Assembly (NCBI GenBank): GCA_965221075.1
Contig: OZ244865.1
Span: 1,550,001 to 1,614,000, forward strand
Length of the DNA: 64,000 nt
Reading direction: 5' to 3'
From: UBA2970 sp965221075
GTDB taxonomy: Bacteria > Verrucomicrobiota > Verrucomicrobiia > Limisphaerales > AAA164-E04
In this document: in pieces, positions 11,681-20,785 of the stretch
How positions within the stretch are numbered: position 1 is the stretch's first letter
How the letters are laid out: every line of letters begins with the position of its first letter
Notes under the pieces: model-generated
What the model saw: the letters and a program-made list of their open reading frames with translations, nothing else
What the model was told of the DNA's origin: nothing
Database searches by the model: none
Program-made: the position numbers and the translations under genes

Positions 11681-13777
11681 TTGAACCTATACGTGGAATC
11701 AGCAGCCATCCAGCCCCCTACGCCTGCATCCTCTTCCGAGACCGGAACCAAGGACGCGGAGTCCGAGCTGCGGCAGCTGTGGAGCATCTCCCTGCAGGTA
11801 CAGGGTCTGGCCGATTCCCGTTCCGACATCTTCGCCGACAGCGAAGGAAGGCAGTTCGGCTCGCAGCTGATCCGGAAGTGCTGCGGACTCCTGGAGGCCG
11901 AGGATCTGAAGCTGGCCCAGTTCCTCCTGTTCAACTGCGCCAACCTCAAGATCAAGAAGCAGGAACAGAAGCTCTTCCCTCCCCAGATCATCAACCGCTG
12001 CTTCTTCAAGACCCGCACTCCATCGCTGCTGCGCCCCAACCAGAGCCATGCTCAGGAAGCGGCCGCCTACTCCTCCTCCGATTCGGAGAGCAAAGACTCG
12101 GGGATCCGCAACTTCATCAAGGACTTCGCCACCCACCTCCGCTCGCTGGAGGACAAGGTCCTCGAAGAGCCCTCCAAGGAGGAGGGGATCGCGATACGGG
12201 ATCTCTCCGGCTTCTGCCTGAACCACTGCTGCGGCGAGTTCAAGGAGGAGGTCCGCAAGGTGGCCAAGGAGTCCAAGCCCTTCGAGGTGGGGGCCCGCTC
12301 GGTGTCCCGAGCCATTATCCTGCATCGCGAGCTCTCGGGCCGGAAGGACGGGATCGACTCGATCCTCCAGGCCTACTGCGGCTCGGTGCTGCACCGTCTG
12401 GAGGTGCTGGAGCGGATGGGGCCGGCCAAGTCCGCCCGCATCTTCGACAAGTACCTCTCGTCCATGGAGGCCAACGGCAGCGCCATCACCCTGGAGGCGG
12501 TCCTGGGGGATCTGGATCCCAAGACCTTCCCCCAGCTCCACCACCTGCCGATGGACGAGTTCGTCACCCTGGCCAAGGAGGAGGGAAGCGACGCCAAGGA
12601 GGACTCCAAGGGGATGGCCTACCAGGATCTCTTCGTGCGGATCTCCGAGGAGCTGAACATCGGGTGGAGGGAGCCGGCCCGCCTCGACACTCTCTCCCAG
12701 CTCCACACCACCCAGGTCTTCCAGGTCAAGGAGGACGAGGAGGACATGGAGCCGGTAAGCGCCCGGGCCGCCACCCGCCAGATGATGGCCTCCTACCGGC
12801 AGGTGCGCTCCCAGCTGGAGGAAGTGAAGATCAAGGTGGCGCACGGCCGCCACGCCTTCGGATGGTACTCCATCCCCCGGGTGATGGAGGCCTTCCTGAT
12901 CGGGGGCTTCGAGACCCTCGACATCACCGGAGTGCTGCCCCCCGGCGCCGCCTCCGATCCCCGGGATCCGTCGCTCTCAGACCTGCGCATGGAGTACTTC
13001 CTGGCCAAGGTGGAGTCCTGGTACCAGGAGCCCCCGATCATCGCCAGCCACTCCAGCGCCTACGTCTACCTTTTCTGGGAGATCGCCGCGCTGGGCGTGG
13101 ATCCCGGCTCCATCCGCATCGAGTCGTCGGACGAGAAGGCCGGCACCATGGCCCTGTCCTTCGATCTGCCTGGCGGAGGCGGCGAGCCCCGTACCCGGAC
13201 CATCCGCTACTCCATGGCGGATATCGAAGGAACCAGGAAGGCCGGCCTGGCCTTTCCCAACGAGACCGATCCCATCGTCTTCGAGGCCGAAGGGGACGCG
13301 CTTCCCTCCGCCCTGCTCTTCATCGGCGAGAGCGTGATCAAGCAGCTTCCCGACTACCAGCGCATGAGCTTCGGCAACCGGATCTCTCTCTACATACTCG
13401 AGAACCGGATGCAGAAGGAGCGCGTCGCCGCTCCCAAGTCCAGGAAGGCGGAAAAGAAGAAGGAGCCGCCCCCTCCCCCTCAGCCCGAGAAGAAGGAGCC
13501 GGTCCTGGAGACACCCCTGCAGATCGCCAAGGCCCTGATCGGGCAGGAGCGCTCCATGGGAATCCTGAAGCAGAATTCGCTGGAATGGTCTCTGGAGGCG
13601 ATCGAGAAGATAGCCACCGGCAAGAAGGTGACCGGGAAGCTGCGGCGCAACTTCAAGCGGCTGCACAACCAGCTTCGGCATCGAGAGGAGCGGGGCTACT
13701 CCAACCGGCTTGAAGGCCAGTTCATGGGCCTCCTCTCCAAGCTGTCCAGGCAGTTCGATTCCGAGGAAGAGGGCTGA
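11681..13777 (+). CDS. large protein of unknown function
   Basis: I do not recognise this 698-residue protein. It is soluble-looking, with no signal peptide or membrane segment, is richer in Lys, Glu and Ser than its neighbours, and reads as mostly helical. A run of prolines and lysines (about residues 587-610) separates the main body from a basic, helical C-terminal region of about 90 residues. The middle contains several aromatic-rich blocks (HGRHAFGWYSIP, SSAYVYLFWEIA) that look like a folded domain. The start is uncertain: the frame opens at TTG 11681, a GTG lies at 11693, and neither has a good ribosome site. Base composition supports real coding throughout. Confidence 0.75.
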   Translation: MNLYVESAAIQPPTPASSSETGTKDAESELRQLWSISLQVQGLADSRSDIFADSEGRQFGSQLIRKCCGLLEAEDLKLAQFLLFNCANLKIKKQEQKLFPPQIINRCFFKTRTPSLLRPNQSHAQEAAAYSSSDSESKDSGIRNFIKDFATHLRSLEDKVLEEPSKEEGIAIRDLSGFCLNHCCGEFKEEVRKVAKESKPFEVGARSVSRAIILHRELSGRKDGIDSILQAYCGSVLHRLEVLERMGPAKSARIFDKYLSSMEANGSAITLEAVLGDLDPKTFPQLHHLPMDEFVTLAKEEGSDAKEDSKGMAYQDLFVRISEELNIGWREPARLDTLSQLHTTQVFQVKEDEEDMEPVSARAATRQMMASYRQVRSQLEEVKIKVAHGRHAFGWYSIPRVMEAFLIGGFETLDITGVLPPGAASDPRDPSLSDLRMEYFLAKVESWYQEPPIIASHSSAYVYLFWEIAALGVDPGSIRIESSDEKAGTMALSFDLPGGGGEPRTRTIRYSMADIEGTRKAGLAFPNETDPIVFEAEGDALPSALLFIGESVIKQLPDYQRMSFGNRISLYILENRMQKERVAAPKSRKAEKKKEPPPPPQPEKKEPVLETPLQIAKALIGQERSMGILKQNSLEWSLEAIEKIATGKKVTGKLRRNFKRLHNQLRHREERGYSNRLEGQFMGLLSKLSRQFDSEEEG

Positions 13778-13804
13778 GCCGCCGATCCCCCTCCGCTATC
13801 TGGA

Positions 13805-13847
13805 GGCGTCCCCGAGGCTCCTCCACGGAGCGCGGGTGGGGGACGCC
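13805..13847 (+). terminator. nested hairpin after the orphan gene
   Basis: A perfect 9-bp outer stem (GGCGTCCCC / GGGGACGCC) encloses a second perfect 5-bp stem (GCTCC / GGAGC). It starts 28 bases after the stop codon. No T-run follows, so it may be a Rho-assisted or structural 3' end rather than a classic intrinsic terminator. Confidence 0.45.
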
Positions 13848-14515
13848 AGGCTTCCCGCATCTCGCTGTTTCGCTGCGGCCCTGCGGTCGGCTTTCCCGTG
13901 TCATCCCAGGGACGCGACGCGGTGGCCCGGAACCGTTCAGCAGACGCCGTGCCTCTGGATGAGGCAGCGCCCGTCCTTGTGCACGGGGCGCACATCGAGA
14001 GCTTCCTGCTTCCTCAGCACCTGGCTATGGGACTCCTCGCAGGTGCGCTCGCTCTCGAAGGGTAGTTGCATGCCTGCCATGGCCCGGCGGCCACCACCGC
14101 GCTGGCCTCTCTTCCCTCTCGTTGCTGTTGCTGCTCCTATCCTCCCTTGCTCAGGAGGACTCCGATGCTGGAGCCATGTCGGCGGCCCAGGGATCGGCAT
14201 CGGCGGCGGGGGACGGACCTCCTCTGTGACGCACCGGATGGCCAACGGGCTCGGATGGCATCGACATGGCCGGAGGACGAAAGGAAAAAAACCGATACAC
14301 CGGTATTTCTTCGTAGAAAGCAAACAGGACTCTCGATTCGGGCCTCTCTCTGCCTCTCGGCATGCATGGCGGTCCCAGATGGATTAGCCCCTGCGCGCCG
14401 CAGCTCGGGCCGCGAGATCCCGGAAAGTCGGAAACCGGCAAGCAGTCCACGAAGGCCTCCCAAGCAGGCATAGACTGCAAGACTCCGTCAGAAGCAGGCT
14501 AGCAGTGGCATCTGG

Positions 14516-14538
14516 AAAAGGCCCACAGCAAAAGGGCC
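14516..14538 (-). terminator. intrinsic terminator of the coiled-coil gene
   Basis: Read on the minus strand, GGCCC, a 9-base loop, GGGCC and then TTTT follow the stop of the coiled-coil gene by about 40 bases. The short stem plus T-run fits a weak intrinsic terminator. Confidence 0.5.
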
Positions 14539-14579
14539 AGAAGTAATTCGCCGGCTGCTTCCCTCTCTGTTCTCCCTTG

Positions 14580-15083
14580 CTACTGGTTCTGGAAGAGGTA
14601 GTCCACCAGCTTGATTATGGCTAGCAGGCTGGCTAGGGCAGTGAATCCCCACTTGGCTCCACTGATCAGATTCGACATCTTCTCGCCAAGCACTGCGGTC
14701 GTCTTCTGCAACTCGCATATCTCCTTGGACACCCCGGTCCGAAGCTCGTCTATTTCAGTCCGGACGGCGGCGAACCCCTCATTCATCTCGGACCGGACAG
14801 CGGCGAACTCCTCCTTCGCCTCGGACCGGACAGCGGCGAACCCCTCATTCATCTCGGACCGGACAGCAGCGAACTCCTCCTTCATCTCGGAGCGAACAGC
14901 GGCGAACTCCTCCTTCATCTCGGTTCGGACGGCTTTGATCTCATCGCTCCCCCGTTTGTCCTGTTCTTGCAGCCTTTCGCTGATCATCTGGTACTGGGAC
15001 GGGATCGCTTCTCGAGCAACAAGCTGCTCGTCTTCGTCCTTTAGCGATCCGGGATTCAGGGGATTATCTTCCGATTCTTCCAT
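14580..15083 (-). CDS. hendecad coiled-coil protein with C-terminal membrane anchor
   Basis: A 167-residue protein of unknown role. An acidic N-terminus (EESEDN) leads into five near-identical 11-residue repeats of the type EMKEEFAAVRS, flanked by diverged copies (residues about 48-115). An 11-residue period predicts a right-handed hendecad coiled coil. A second heptad-like stretch follows, then one C-terminal membrane helix (about residues 143-163) ending in LFQNQ. The order coiled coil then tail anchor recalls XhlA-type (haemolysin/holin-associated) and DUF1640-like proteins, but similarity is only architectural. The start is secure because AGGAG lies 6 bases upstream. The repeats are also near-exact 33-bp DNA repeats, so copy number may vary between strains. 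Confidence 0.8.
   Translation of the reverse strand: MEESEDNPLNPGSLKDEDEQLVAREAIPSQYQMISERLQEQDKRGSDEIKAVRTEMKEEFAAVRSEMKEEFAAVRSEMNEGFAAVRSEAKEEFAAVRSEMNEGFAAVRTEIDELRTGVSKEICELQKTTAVLGEKMSNLISGAKWGFTALASLLAIIKLVDYLFQNQ
14760..14940 (-). repeat. 33-bp tandem repeats inside the coiled-coil gene
   Basis: About five tandem 33-base units, each encoding one 11-residue coiled-coil turn, differing mainly at the KEE/NEG codons. KEE-type and NEG-type units alternate in part, which suggests that a two-unit block was duplicated. Confidence 0.8.
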
Positions 15084-15641
15084 TTCTGGCTCCTGCAACC
15101 AAGCATCGTTCTCCAGTCGGGCATGTCGATTCAAGCCCGAAACCGGCCGGTAGAAAGATGCATGGCTTCCCGAGTGGACTCGTCTGCACGCATCCCATGC
15201 GGTAGGGCCGTTTGTCCCGGATCGCCGGCTGCGCTGGCGCTTCCAACCGTGAGCATTCGGCAATCCAGCTGCCGTCCAACGTTTCTTGGAGCCTCTCCTC
15301 CGTCTGCAGTCTGGCCCATCCGGGAGGAGATCGAGGAGCTGCGGCCAAGGCCGGGAGTCCGTCTCGAGGCCGTCGGTTGAAAGGGAACCGTCCGAAGCGC
15401 CGGTTTCCTGGCGAAGACGTATCGCGGTGTGGAGCCTCGGGGTGTGGCCTATAAGGAGAGCGCAAGGCCGGAGGGAGGCGACGGACCGGTTCCTGGTGGG
15501 CGAATCTGTAGGCTTTCCAGGCGAAGCGCGGCGCCGGATATCCGTCGAGGGCGCATGGAGGTCCGCCGCCCTGGACTTGGAGATTGACAGGGGCCGAGGG
15601 GCGGGGGCAGCATCGCCGCCGCTTCTGCCGCAGCGTGGCCT
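15084..15641. other. gene-free tract between the divergent coiled-coil gene and rpsT
   Basis: A 558-base divergent intergenic region. No coding frame is convincing. The right end holds the rpsT promoter; the left end must hold the promoter of the minus-strand coiled-coil gene, which I cannot pick out clearly. I see no RNA gene. Confidence 0.5.
15584..15613 (+). promoter_or_regulatory. probable rpsT promoter
   Basis: A consensus -35 TTGACA, an 18-base spacer and CAGCAT, one change from the TAGCAT seen before the TPR-peptidase gene. It would start transcription about 20 bases before the rpsT ATG. Confidence 0.45.
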
Positions 15642-15956
15642 ATGCCCAACATCAAGTCCGCCGAGAAACGAGTCCGCAGTTCCGCCCGCAAGGCCCAGTT
15701 CAACCGGGCCATGAAGTCCCGGGTATCCACTCTGGAGCGGCGCCTTAGCCGTCTGGTGCAGGAGGGCAGGAAGGAGGAAGCGCTCGTCCTGCTTCCCCAG
15801 GTGGTCTCGGCCTACGACAAGGCGGCCAAGAAGGGCGTCTGCCACCGCAACAAGGCCAACCACAAGAAGGCCCGCCATACCCGGGCCTGCAACCTTCTCT
15901 CAGGCCCCGGGCCGGATCAGTCCCTGGAGGAGGAGAGAAGCCAGAGAGCCCCGTAG
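15642..15956 (+). CDS. rpsT: 30S ribosomal protein S20
   Basis: This small basic protein binds 16S rRNA in the body of the 30S subunit. The N-terminus MPNIKSAEKRVR and the KNKANHKKAR-like block near residue 70 are family hallmarks, with long basic helices between them. At 104 residues it is longer than usual (about 85-90); the extra C-terminal tail, rich in Glu, Ser and Pro, runs past the conserved end and its last 40 bases overlap the 3' end of the convergent GH13 gene. The tail may therefore be a recent read-through extension. Confidence 0.93.
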   Translation: MPNIKSAEKRVRSSARKAQFNRAMKSRVSTLERRLSRLVQEGRKEEALVLLPQVVSAYDKAAKKGVCHRNKANHKKARHTRACNLLSGPGPDQSLEEERSQRAP

Positions 15957-17644
15957 GGCTCCATGGCGATCGGCCCTTCGGGCCGTGACCAGGTGGTGTT
16001 GGCCACCAGCTCGTGGGGCTGCTCCGAGGCGATCCAGGGAGCTATGTCCAGCTCCACCTTCTCCCGGGAGAAGTTGAACAGGCAGAACGCTTCGGCAGGA
16101 GAGCTGGGGGACCGGCGGATCAGGGACAGCACCCTGGAGTCCAGTTCCAAGATCTCCTGCTCGCCTTCCGGGTGGAACGCCTCGCATTGAACCCGCCGTT
16201 GGACTATGCCCACCAGCCGGTGGAAGATCCGGTGGTGGTGGGTGCTTGGATCCTCCAGCAGTTCCTCGAGCTCCCCGTGATCCCACTTCCTGCGGTTGAT
16301 CCTCCGGGCCATCCCCGATTCCTCCACCCCGTCGTGGTCGTTGGGAGTGGCGAGCAGGCTGTGGATGTATAGGGCGGGGATGCCCTGCAGGGCGAGCTGC
16401 ACCAGCAGGGAGCAGAGGTAGCGGTCCTCGCCCTCCCTGTCCTGCTCGGGGCACAGGGCCGAATACCAGGCGATATTGATCTCGTAGAGGCTCCGGGATC
16501 CGTCGGGCTGGCTGCGCCAGGAGAGCCTGCCGCCCCTCTTCTCCATCTCCCGGCTCAGGAGCTCGATCTCCTCCGGATCGAGGATCCCCTCCAGGGGACG
16601 GACGCCGATGCCGTCGTGCGAGGCGGTGAAGTTGAAGTAGGTGGTGCCGGGGGGCAGGGGAGGGAGCGAGGAGGCCCAGCGTCCCAGCGTCCCGGCATCT
16701 CCCCTGAGCAGGCCGTGGAGCAGCAGGGGAGGAAGGGCGAACTGGTAGATCATGTGGGCCTCGTCGCCCTCTCCCAGGTAGCTCAGGTTCTCCTGGTGGG
16801 GGACGTTGGTCTCGGTCAGGAGCAGGACATGGGGGGCGACAACCTCGAGTATCTCGCGGACCAGCCTGACCACCTCGTGGGTCTCCTCCAGGTGAAGGCA
16901 CGAGGTGCCGGGCCGCTTCCACAGGAAGGCGACCGCGTCCAGGCGGACGATGCGAGCCTTGCGGGCGATGTAGGTGAGGAGGACGTCGAGCATCTCGAAG
17001 AAGACGTCGGGATTGCTCCAGTCCAGGTCGATCTGGTCGGGACCGAAGGTGGTCCACACGTGCTTGCGGCCCGATCGGGTCGAGACCGGAGTGAGGAGCG
17101 GGCTGGTGCGCGGGCGGACCACGGCCGAGAGATCGGCGTCGGGAGGCTGGCCGATGAAGTAGTCGCGGTAGGGGAGGATGCAGTTGCGGAAGCTGCGGAA
17201 CCACGAGCTCTTGCTCGACACGTGGTTTAGCACCCAGTCGAACATCAGGTCGAAGCGCTTGCCCAGCTCCTCCACCTCCTCCCAGCTCCCCAGCTCCTTG
17301 TCCACCTCCCGGTAGTCCTTCACCGCGAATCCGTCGTCGCTGGACCAGGGGTAGAAGGGAAGGATGTGGACGATGGAGAAGGATCCCGACAGACGGCGCT
17401 CGGCGAACTCCCTCAGGGTGGCCAGGGGGGACTGGACTTCGGAACGGATCGAATCGCCGTAGGTGATGAGCGCCACGTCGCGCTCGCTCCATCTCGGCGA
17501 TTCGGAAGGGGCGCTGCCTGCCAGGCCATAGCGTCCCAGAATCATCTCCAGGCGCTCCAGGCTCAGGGAGATCTCGTCGGGATAGAGCCGCTCCAGCCGG
17601 GGACGGAACCGGTGGGCTATGTTCAGCGAGGATGGCGTGTTCAC
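15917..17644 (-). CDS. GH13 sugar phosphorylase, sucrose/glucosylglycerate phosphorylase-like
   Basis: A 575-residue alpha-amylase-superfamily enzyme of subfamily GH13_18 type, which uses phosphate to cleave an alpha-glucoside to glucose-1-phosphate. The nucleophile region is RLDAVAFLWKRPGTSC (about residue 235), the acid/base is in LLTETNVPH (about 285), and the transition-state Asp is in FTASHDGIG (about 350). The PGTSC block and the two-domain length match sucrose and glucosylglycerate/glucosylglycerol phosphorylases rather than hydrolases. I chose the GTG start with GGAAG upstream; longer frames run into the divergent polA promoter. The substrate cannot be fixed from sequence. The 3' end overlaps rpsT. 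Confidence 0.87.
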   Translation of the reverse strand: MNTPSSLNIAHRFRPRLERLYPDEISLSLERLEMILGRYGLAGSAPSESPRWSERDVALITYGDSIRSEVQSPLATLREFAERRLSGSFSIVHILPFYPWSSDDGFAVKDYREVDKELGSWEEVEELGKRFDLMFDWVLNHVSSKSSWFRSFRNCILPYRDYFIGQPPDADLSAVVRPRTSPLLTPVSTRSGRKHVWTTFGPDQIDLDWSNPDVFFEMLDVLLTYIARKARIVRLDAVAFLWKRPGTSCLHLEETHEVVRLVREILEVVAPHVLLLTETNVPHQENLSYLGEGDEAHMIYQFALPPLLLHGLLRGDAGTLGRWASSLPPLPPGTTYFNFTASHDGIGVRPLEGILDPEEIELLSREMEKRGGRLSWRSQPDGSRSLYEINIAWYSALCPEQDREGEDRYLCSLLVQLALQGIPALYIHSLLATPNDHDGVEESGMARRINRRKWDHGELEELLEDPSTHHHRIFHRLVGIVQRRVQCEAFHPEGEQEILELDSRVLSLIRRSPSSPAEAFCLFNFSREKVELDIAPWIASEQPHELVANTTWSRPEGPIAMEPYGALWLLSSSRD

Positions 17645-17752
17645 TGGGGCTTCCGGCGGCCAATATGGACCCCAGCCGTGGGGGCTGCAAGCATCCCCCG
17701 GCCGGGCCGAAAAGGATGGGTAGCGGCGGAGGGGCTCGGGTAGAGTGGGGAC

Positions 17753-20503
17753 ATGGGCCGGAAACTCTATCTGCTGGACGGAATGGCGCTTCTCTACCGC
17801 GCCCACTTCGCGTTCCGCAAGCGCCCGTTCCTGACCACCGGCGGGATGGACGTCTCGGCCCTATTCGGCTTCGTCAACTCGCTGGTCGAGATCCTCGAGA
17901 AGCATTCGCCGACCCACATGGCGGTGGCCCTCGACACGCCCGAGCCTACCGACCGGCACCGCGAGTATCCCGCCTACAAGGCTCAGCGCGAGGCCATTCC
18001 CGAGGCCCTGAGCGAATGCCTCGCCCATGTGGACGATCTTTGCGGCGCCTTCCGAATCCCCCTGATCAGGGCTCCGGGCTACGAGGCCGACGATATCGTG
18101 GGAACCCTGGCGCGGCGGGCCCAGGCGGAGGGATTCGAGGTGTTCATGGTGACCCCGGACAAGGACTTCGCCCAGCTGGTCTCCGACCGGGTCCGCATCC
18201 TCAAGCCCGGCAAGGGAGGGGCCGAGGCGGTCCTTCTGGGACTGGAGGAGGTGCTCGAGGAGTGGGGAGTGGAGCATCCCGGGCAGGTGGTGGACGTGCT
18301 GGGCCTGTGGGGCGACGTCTCCGACAACATCCCCGGCGTCCCCGGCATCGGCCAGAAGACCGGAGCCAGGCTGATCCGGCGGTTCGGCAGCCTGGAGAAC
18401 CTTCTCGGCAGCCTGGACCAGCTCAAGGGGAAGCAGAGGGAGAGCCTGGAGAGGCACCGCGGCGACGCGCTGCAATCCAAGCGGCTGGCCAGGATCGTCT
18501 GCGACGTCCCCCTGGACATCGGACTTGAGGACCTGGAGGTGAAGGGGATCGACAGGGAGCGGATGAAGGCGTTCTGCGTCCGGTTCGAGTTCAACGCCAT
18601 CGGACGCCGCCTGCTGGGAGAGGAGTTCCATGCAGGGCGCAGCGCCGCCCTGGGGGAGGGGGCGGTGGTCCGCACCATTGACGACGTCGAAACCCGGTAC
18701 CGCTGCCTCTCCGATCCCGGGGAGCGGAAGGAGGCGCTGGAGCGGCTGGGCGGCGGGGAGGCGCTCTGCTTCGACGTGGAGACCACCGGGCTGGATCCCG
18801 GATCGGACCTGCTGCTGGGATGCGCCCTGTCCGCCCAGGAGCACCGGGCCTTCTACCTCCCCCTGGTCTCCTACGACGGCGAGGGGAGGATGGCCGGTGA
18901 GGGCGGGCAGGACGCCCGGGCCCTGGAGGATCTGGCCCGGATCCTGGAGGACCCCGGCATCGCCAAGGTGGGCCACAACCTGAAGTTCGACATGGGCGTC
19001 CTGCGCCAGCGGGGCATCCGGGTGGGGGGGGCGCTGCACGACACCATGCTGATGCACTGCCTGATCGAGCCGGAGCTGCGCCACGGCATGGACTTCCTTG
19101 CCGAGAGGTACCTGGCCTACCGGCCCATCTCCCTCAAGTCGCTGGCCGGGGAGGACAAGAAGCTGGACATGCGCTCGGTGCCCCTGGAGCAGCTGGCCCG
19201 CTACGCCGCCGAGGACGCCGATGTGACCTGGCGCCTCCACCAGGTGCTGGAGGGGGCGCTGGAGGAATCGGGCCAGGCCCGGGTCTACTGGGAGATCGAG
19301 GCCCCCCTGGTTCCGGTTCTGGTCGAGATGGAGCACGAGGGGATCCGCATCGATCCCGATGCGCTGCGCCAGATGTCCCGCAGGCTGGAGGCCCTGATGG
19401 AGGAGAGCGGCCGGCAGATCGAGGATCTGGTGGGGCATTCGTTCAACCTCAACTCCCCCCAGCAGCTGGGAAGGATCCTGTTCGAGGAGCTGGCTCTCGA
19501 CGATCGGCCGAGGAAGACCCCCAAGGGGCAGTACGCCACCAGCAGCGACGTGCTCGTCTCGCTCAAGGACAGGCATCCCGTCGTCCCCCTGATCCTGGAC
19601 TACCGCATGGCGGCCAAGCTGAAGTCGACCTACACCGACACCCTGCCCGGAGCGATCCGCGGGAGGACCGGCCGGGTCCACACCACCTACCACCAGCTGG
19701 CCACCGCCACCGGACGGCTCAACTCGCAGAACCCCAACCTGCAGAACATACCGGTGCGGACCGCGATGGGGCAGGAGATACGCAAGGCCTTCGTCCCCCG
19801 GGATTCCGGCCATGTCCTGCTTTCGGCCGACTACTCCCAGATCGAGCTGCGCATCATCGCTTCCATGAGCGGAGACGAGGAGCTGATCCGGGCCTTCCGG
19901 CAGGGGGAGGATGTCCATTCGGCCGCGGCCTCGAAGATATTCGGGGTGTTCCCGGAGGCGGTCACGCCCGAGCTGCGCAACCAGGCCAAGATGGCCAACT
20001 ACGGAGTGGCCTACGGGGTCACCGCCCACGGGCTGGCCCAGCGCCTGGGCATCTCCCGCAAGGAGGCCTCCGGGATCATCGACGGGTTCTACTCCCAGTT
20101 CCCCAAGGTCAGGGAGTATGTGGATCGCACCGTCGCCTTCGCCCTCGAGCACGGCTATGTGGAGACGCTGGCCGGGAGGCGGCGGCCCATCCGGGACATC
20201 GACTCGGCCAACGCCACCCAGCGGGCGGCCGCCGAGCGCAACGCGGTGAACACCACCATCCAGGGAACCGCCGCCGACATGATCAAGCTGGCCATGATCG
20301 GGATCGGGCGAGCCCTGGAGGATGGGGGATGGAGGACCCGGATGCTGCTGCAGGTGCACGACGAGCTGCTCTTCGACCTGCGCCGCGAGGAGGAGCAGGA
20401 GATCCGCCCGATGGTGGAGCGCGAGATGAAGGAGGCCCTTAGGCTGGACGTGCCCCTGGAGGTGGGCATGGGGACCGGCCCCCACTGGCTCTCGGCCCAC
20501 TAG
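17753..20503 (+). CDS. polA: DNA polymerase I
   Basis: A full-length 916-residue family A polymerase for Okazaki-fragment processing and repair. The 5'-3' exonuclease domain occupies about residues 1-290 (YEADDIVGTLA and TPDKDFAQLV metal-binding segments). The 3'-5' proofreading domain is intact: FDVETTGLD near 343, GHNLKFDMG near 405 and YAAEDAD near 485. The polymerase domain has DYSQIELRIIA (near 700) and QVHDELLFD (near 868). Many bacteria have lost proofreading in PolA; this one keeps all its acidic residues. Its stop codon TAG is formed by a TA target site plus the first G of an adjacent IS630-type remnant. Confidence 0.97.
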   Translation: MGRKLYLLDGMALLYRAHFAFRKRPFLTTGGMDVSALFGFVNSLVEILEKHSPTHMAVALDTPEPTDRHREYPAYKAQREAIPEALSECLAHVDDLCGAFRIPLIRAPGYEADDIVGTLARRAQAEGFEVFMVTPDKDFAQLVSDRVRILKPGKGGAEAVLLGLEEVLEEWGVEHPGQVVDVLGLWGDVSDNIPGVPGIGQKTGARLIRRFGSLENLLGSLDQLKGKQRESLERHRGDALQSKRLARIVCDVPLDIGLEDLEVKGIDRERMKAFCVRFEFNAIGRRLLGEEFHAGRSAALGEGAVVRTIDDVETRYRCLSDPGERKEALERLGGGEALCFDVETTGLDPGSDLLLGCALSAQEHRAFYLPLVSYDGEGRMAGEGGQDARALEDLARILEDPGIAKVGHNLKFDMGVLRQRGIRVGGALHDTMLMHCLIEPELRHGMDFLAERYLAYRPISLKSLAGEDKKLDMRSVPLEQLARYAAEDADVTWRLHQVLEGALEESGQARVYWEIEAPLVPVLVEMEHEGIRIDPDALRQMSRRLEALMEESGRQIEDLVGHSFNLNSPQQLGRILFEELALDDRPRKTPKGQYATSSDVLVSLKDRHPVVPLILDYRMAAKLKSTYTDTLPGAIRGRTGRVHTTYHQLATATGRLNSQNPNLQNIPVRTAMGQEIRKAFVPRDSGHVLLSADYSQIELRIIASMSGDEELIRAFRQGEDVHSAAASKIFGVFPEAVTPELRNQAKMANYGVAYGVTAHGLAQRLGISRKEASGIIDGFYSQFPKVREYVDRTVAFALEHGYVETLAGRRRPIRDIDSANATQRAAAERNAVNTTIQGTAADMIKLAMIGIGRALEDGGWRTRMLLQVHDELLFDLRREEEQEIRPMVEREMKEALRLDVPLEVGMGTGPHWLSAH

Positions 20504-20699
20504 TGTCCTGCTTCTGATATGTATTGCTCAATGAAGGGCGTGATAAAGCGGCTGCTGTCAGAGCACAACGCCGAACCCAAGCCCTTCAGGTGGGTTGCCA
20601 AGGACGAAGCCATCCTGGCGAAGATCAAGCTTGCAAGGGCACGACTCGCGGAATGCCAGGCCACAAGAGCTGAACCAACTTGAGCAGCAAGCAGGATGC
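20503..20699 (+). mobile_element. IS630-type remnant, miniature, with both ends
   Basis: A 197-base element flanked by TA on both sides (20501-20502 and 20700-20701), as expected for IS630/Tc1-type insertion. Its ends are imperfect inverted repeats: GTGTCCTGCTTCTG on the left, and on the right the reverse complement of GCATCCTGCTTGCTG. The middle encodes the last 50 residues of an IS630-family transposase. It is therefore either an internally deleted, MITE-like derivative or the scar of a deletion. Its left end supplies the final base of the polA stop codon. Confidence 0.7.
20531..20683 (+). pseudogene. IS630-family transposase, C-terminal fragment
   Basis: The 50 codons encode the family's C-terminal block (a helical segment ending EHNAEPKPFRWV, then DEAILAKIKLARARLAEC). 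The DDE catalytic domain is absent, so it cannot function. The frame also opens four codons earlier at an ATG. Confidence 0.72.
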
Positions 20700-20785
20700 T
20701 AGAGTCGGGGAAAGGTGCGTTTTGTGTCGGATAGGCGCACAAGCCTTTCCTGGTTCCGCATGGCTAGACTCGGGAAATGTGCATA

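Larger units (their letters stand above)
13778..14579. other. gene-free tract after the orphan gene
   Basis: About 0.8 kb without a supportable gene. It begins with a nested hairpin (13805-13847) and ends with the terminator of the minus-strand coiled-coil gene. Around 14280-14330 it turns locally AT-rich (a run of seven A and the ATACACCGGTAT half-palindrome), unlike its surroundings, which may mark an old insertion. Confidence 0.45.

Noticed and set aside
13937..14323. 128-codon minus-strand frame with an AT-richer start
   Set aside because: Its C-terminal part looks slightly protein-like, but there is no ribosome site, no motif and a Pro/Arg-rich middle.
14487..14504. CCTGCTTCTGA motif resembling the IS630 terminal repeat
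   Set aside because: Only 11 bases match, with a 3-base gap before the CTAG, and no transposase sequence follows, so chance cannot be excluded.
14760..14940. 33-bp repeats considered as a CRISPR array
   Set aside because: The units are contiguous with no unique spacers and they encode an 11-residue protein repeat in frame.
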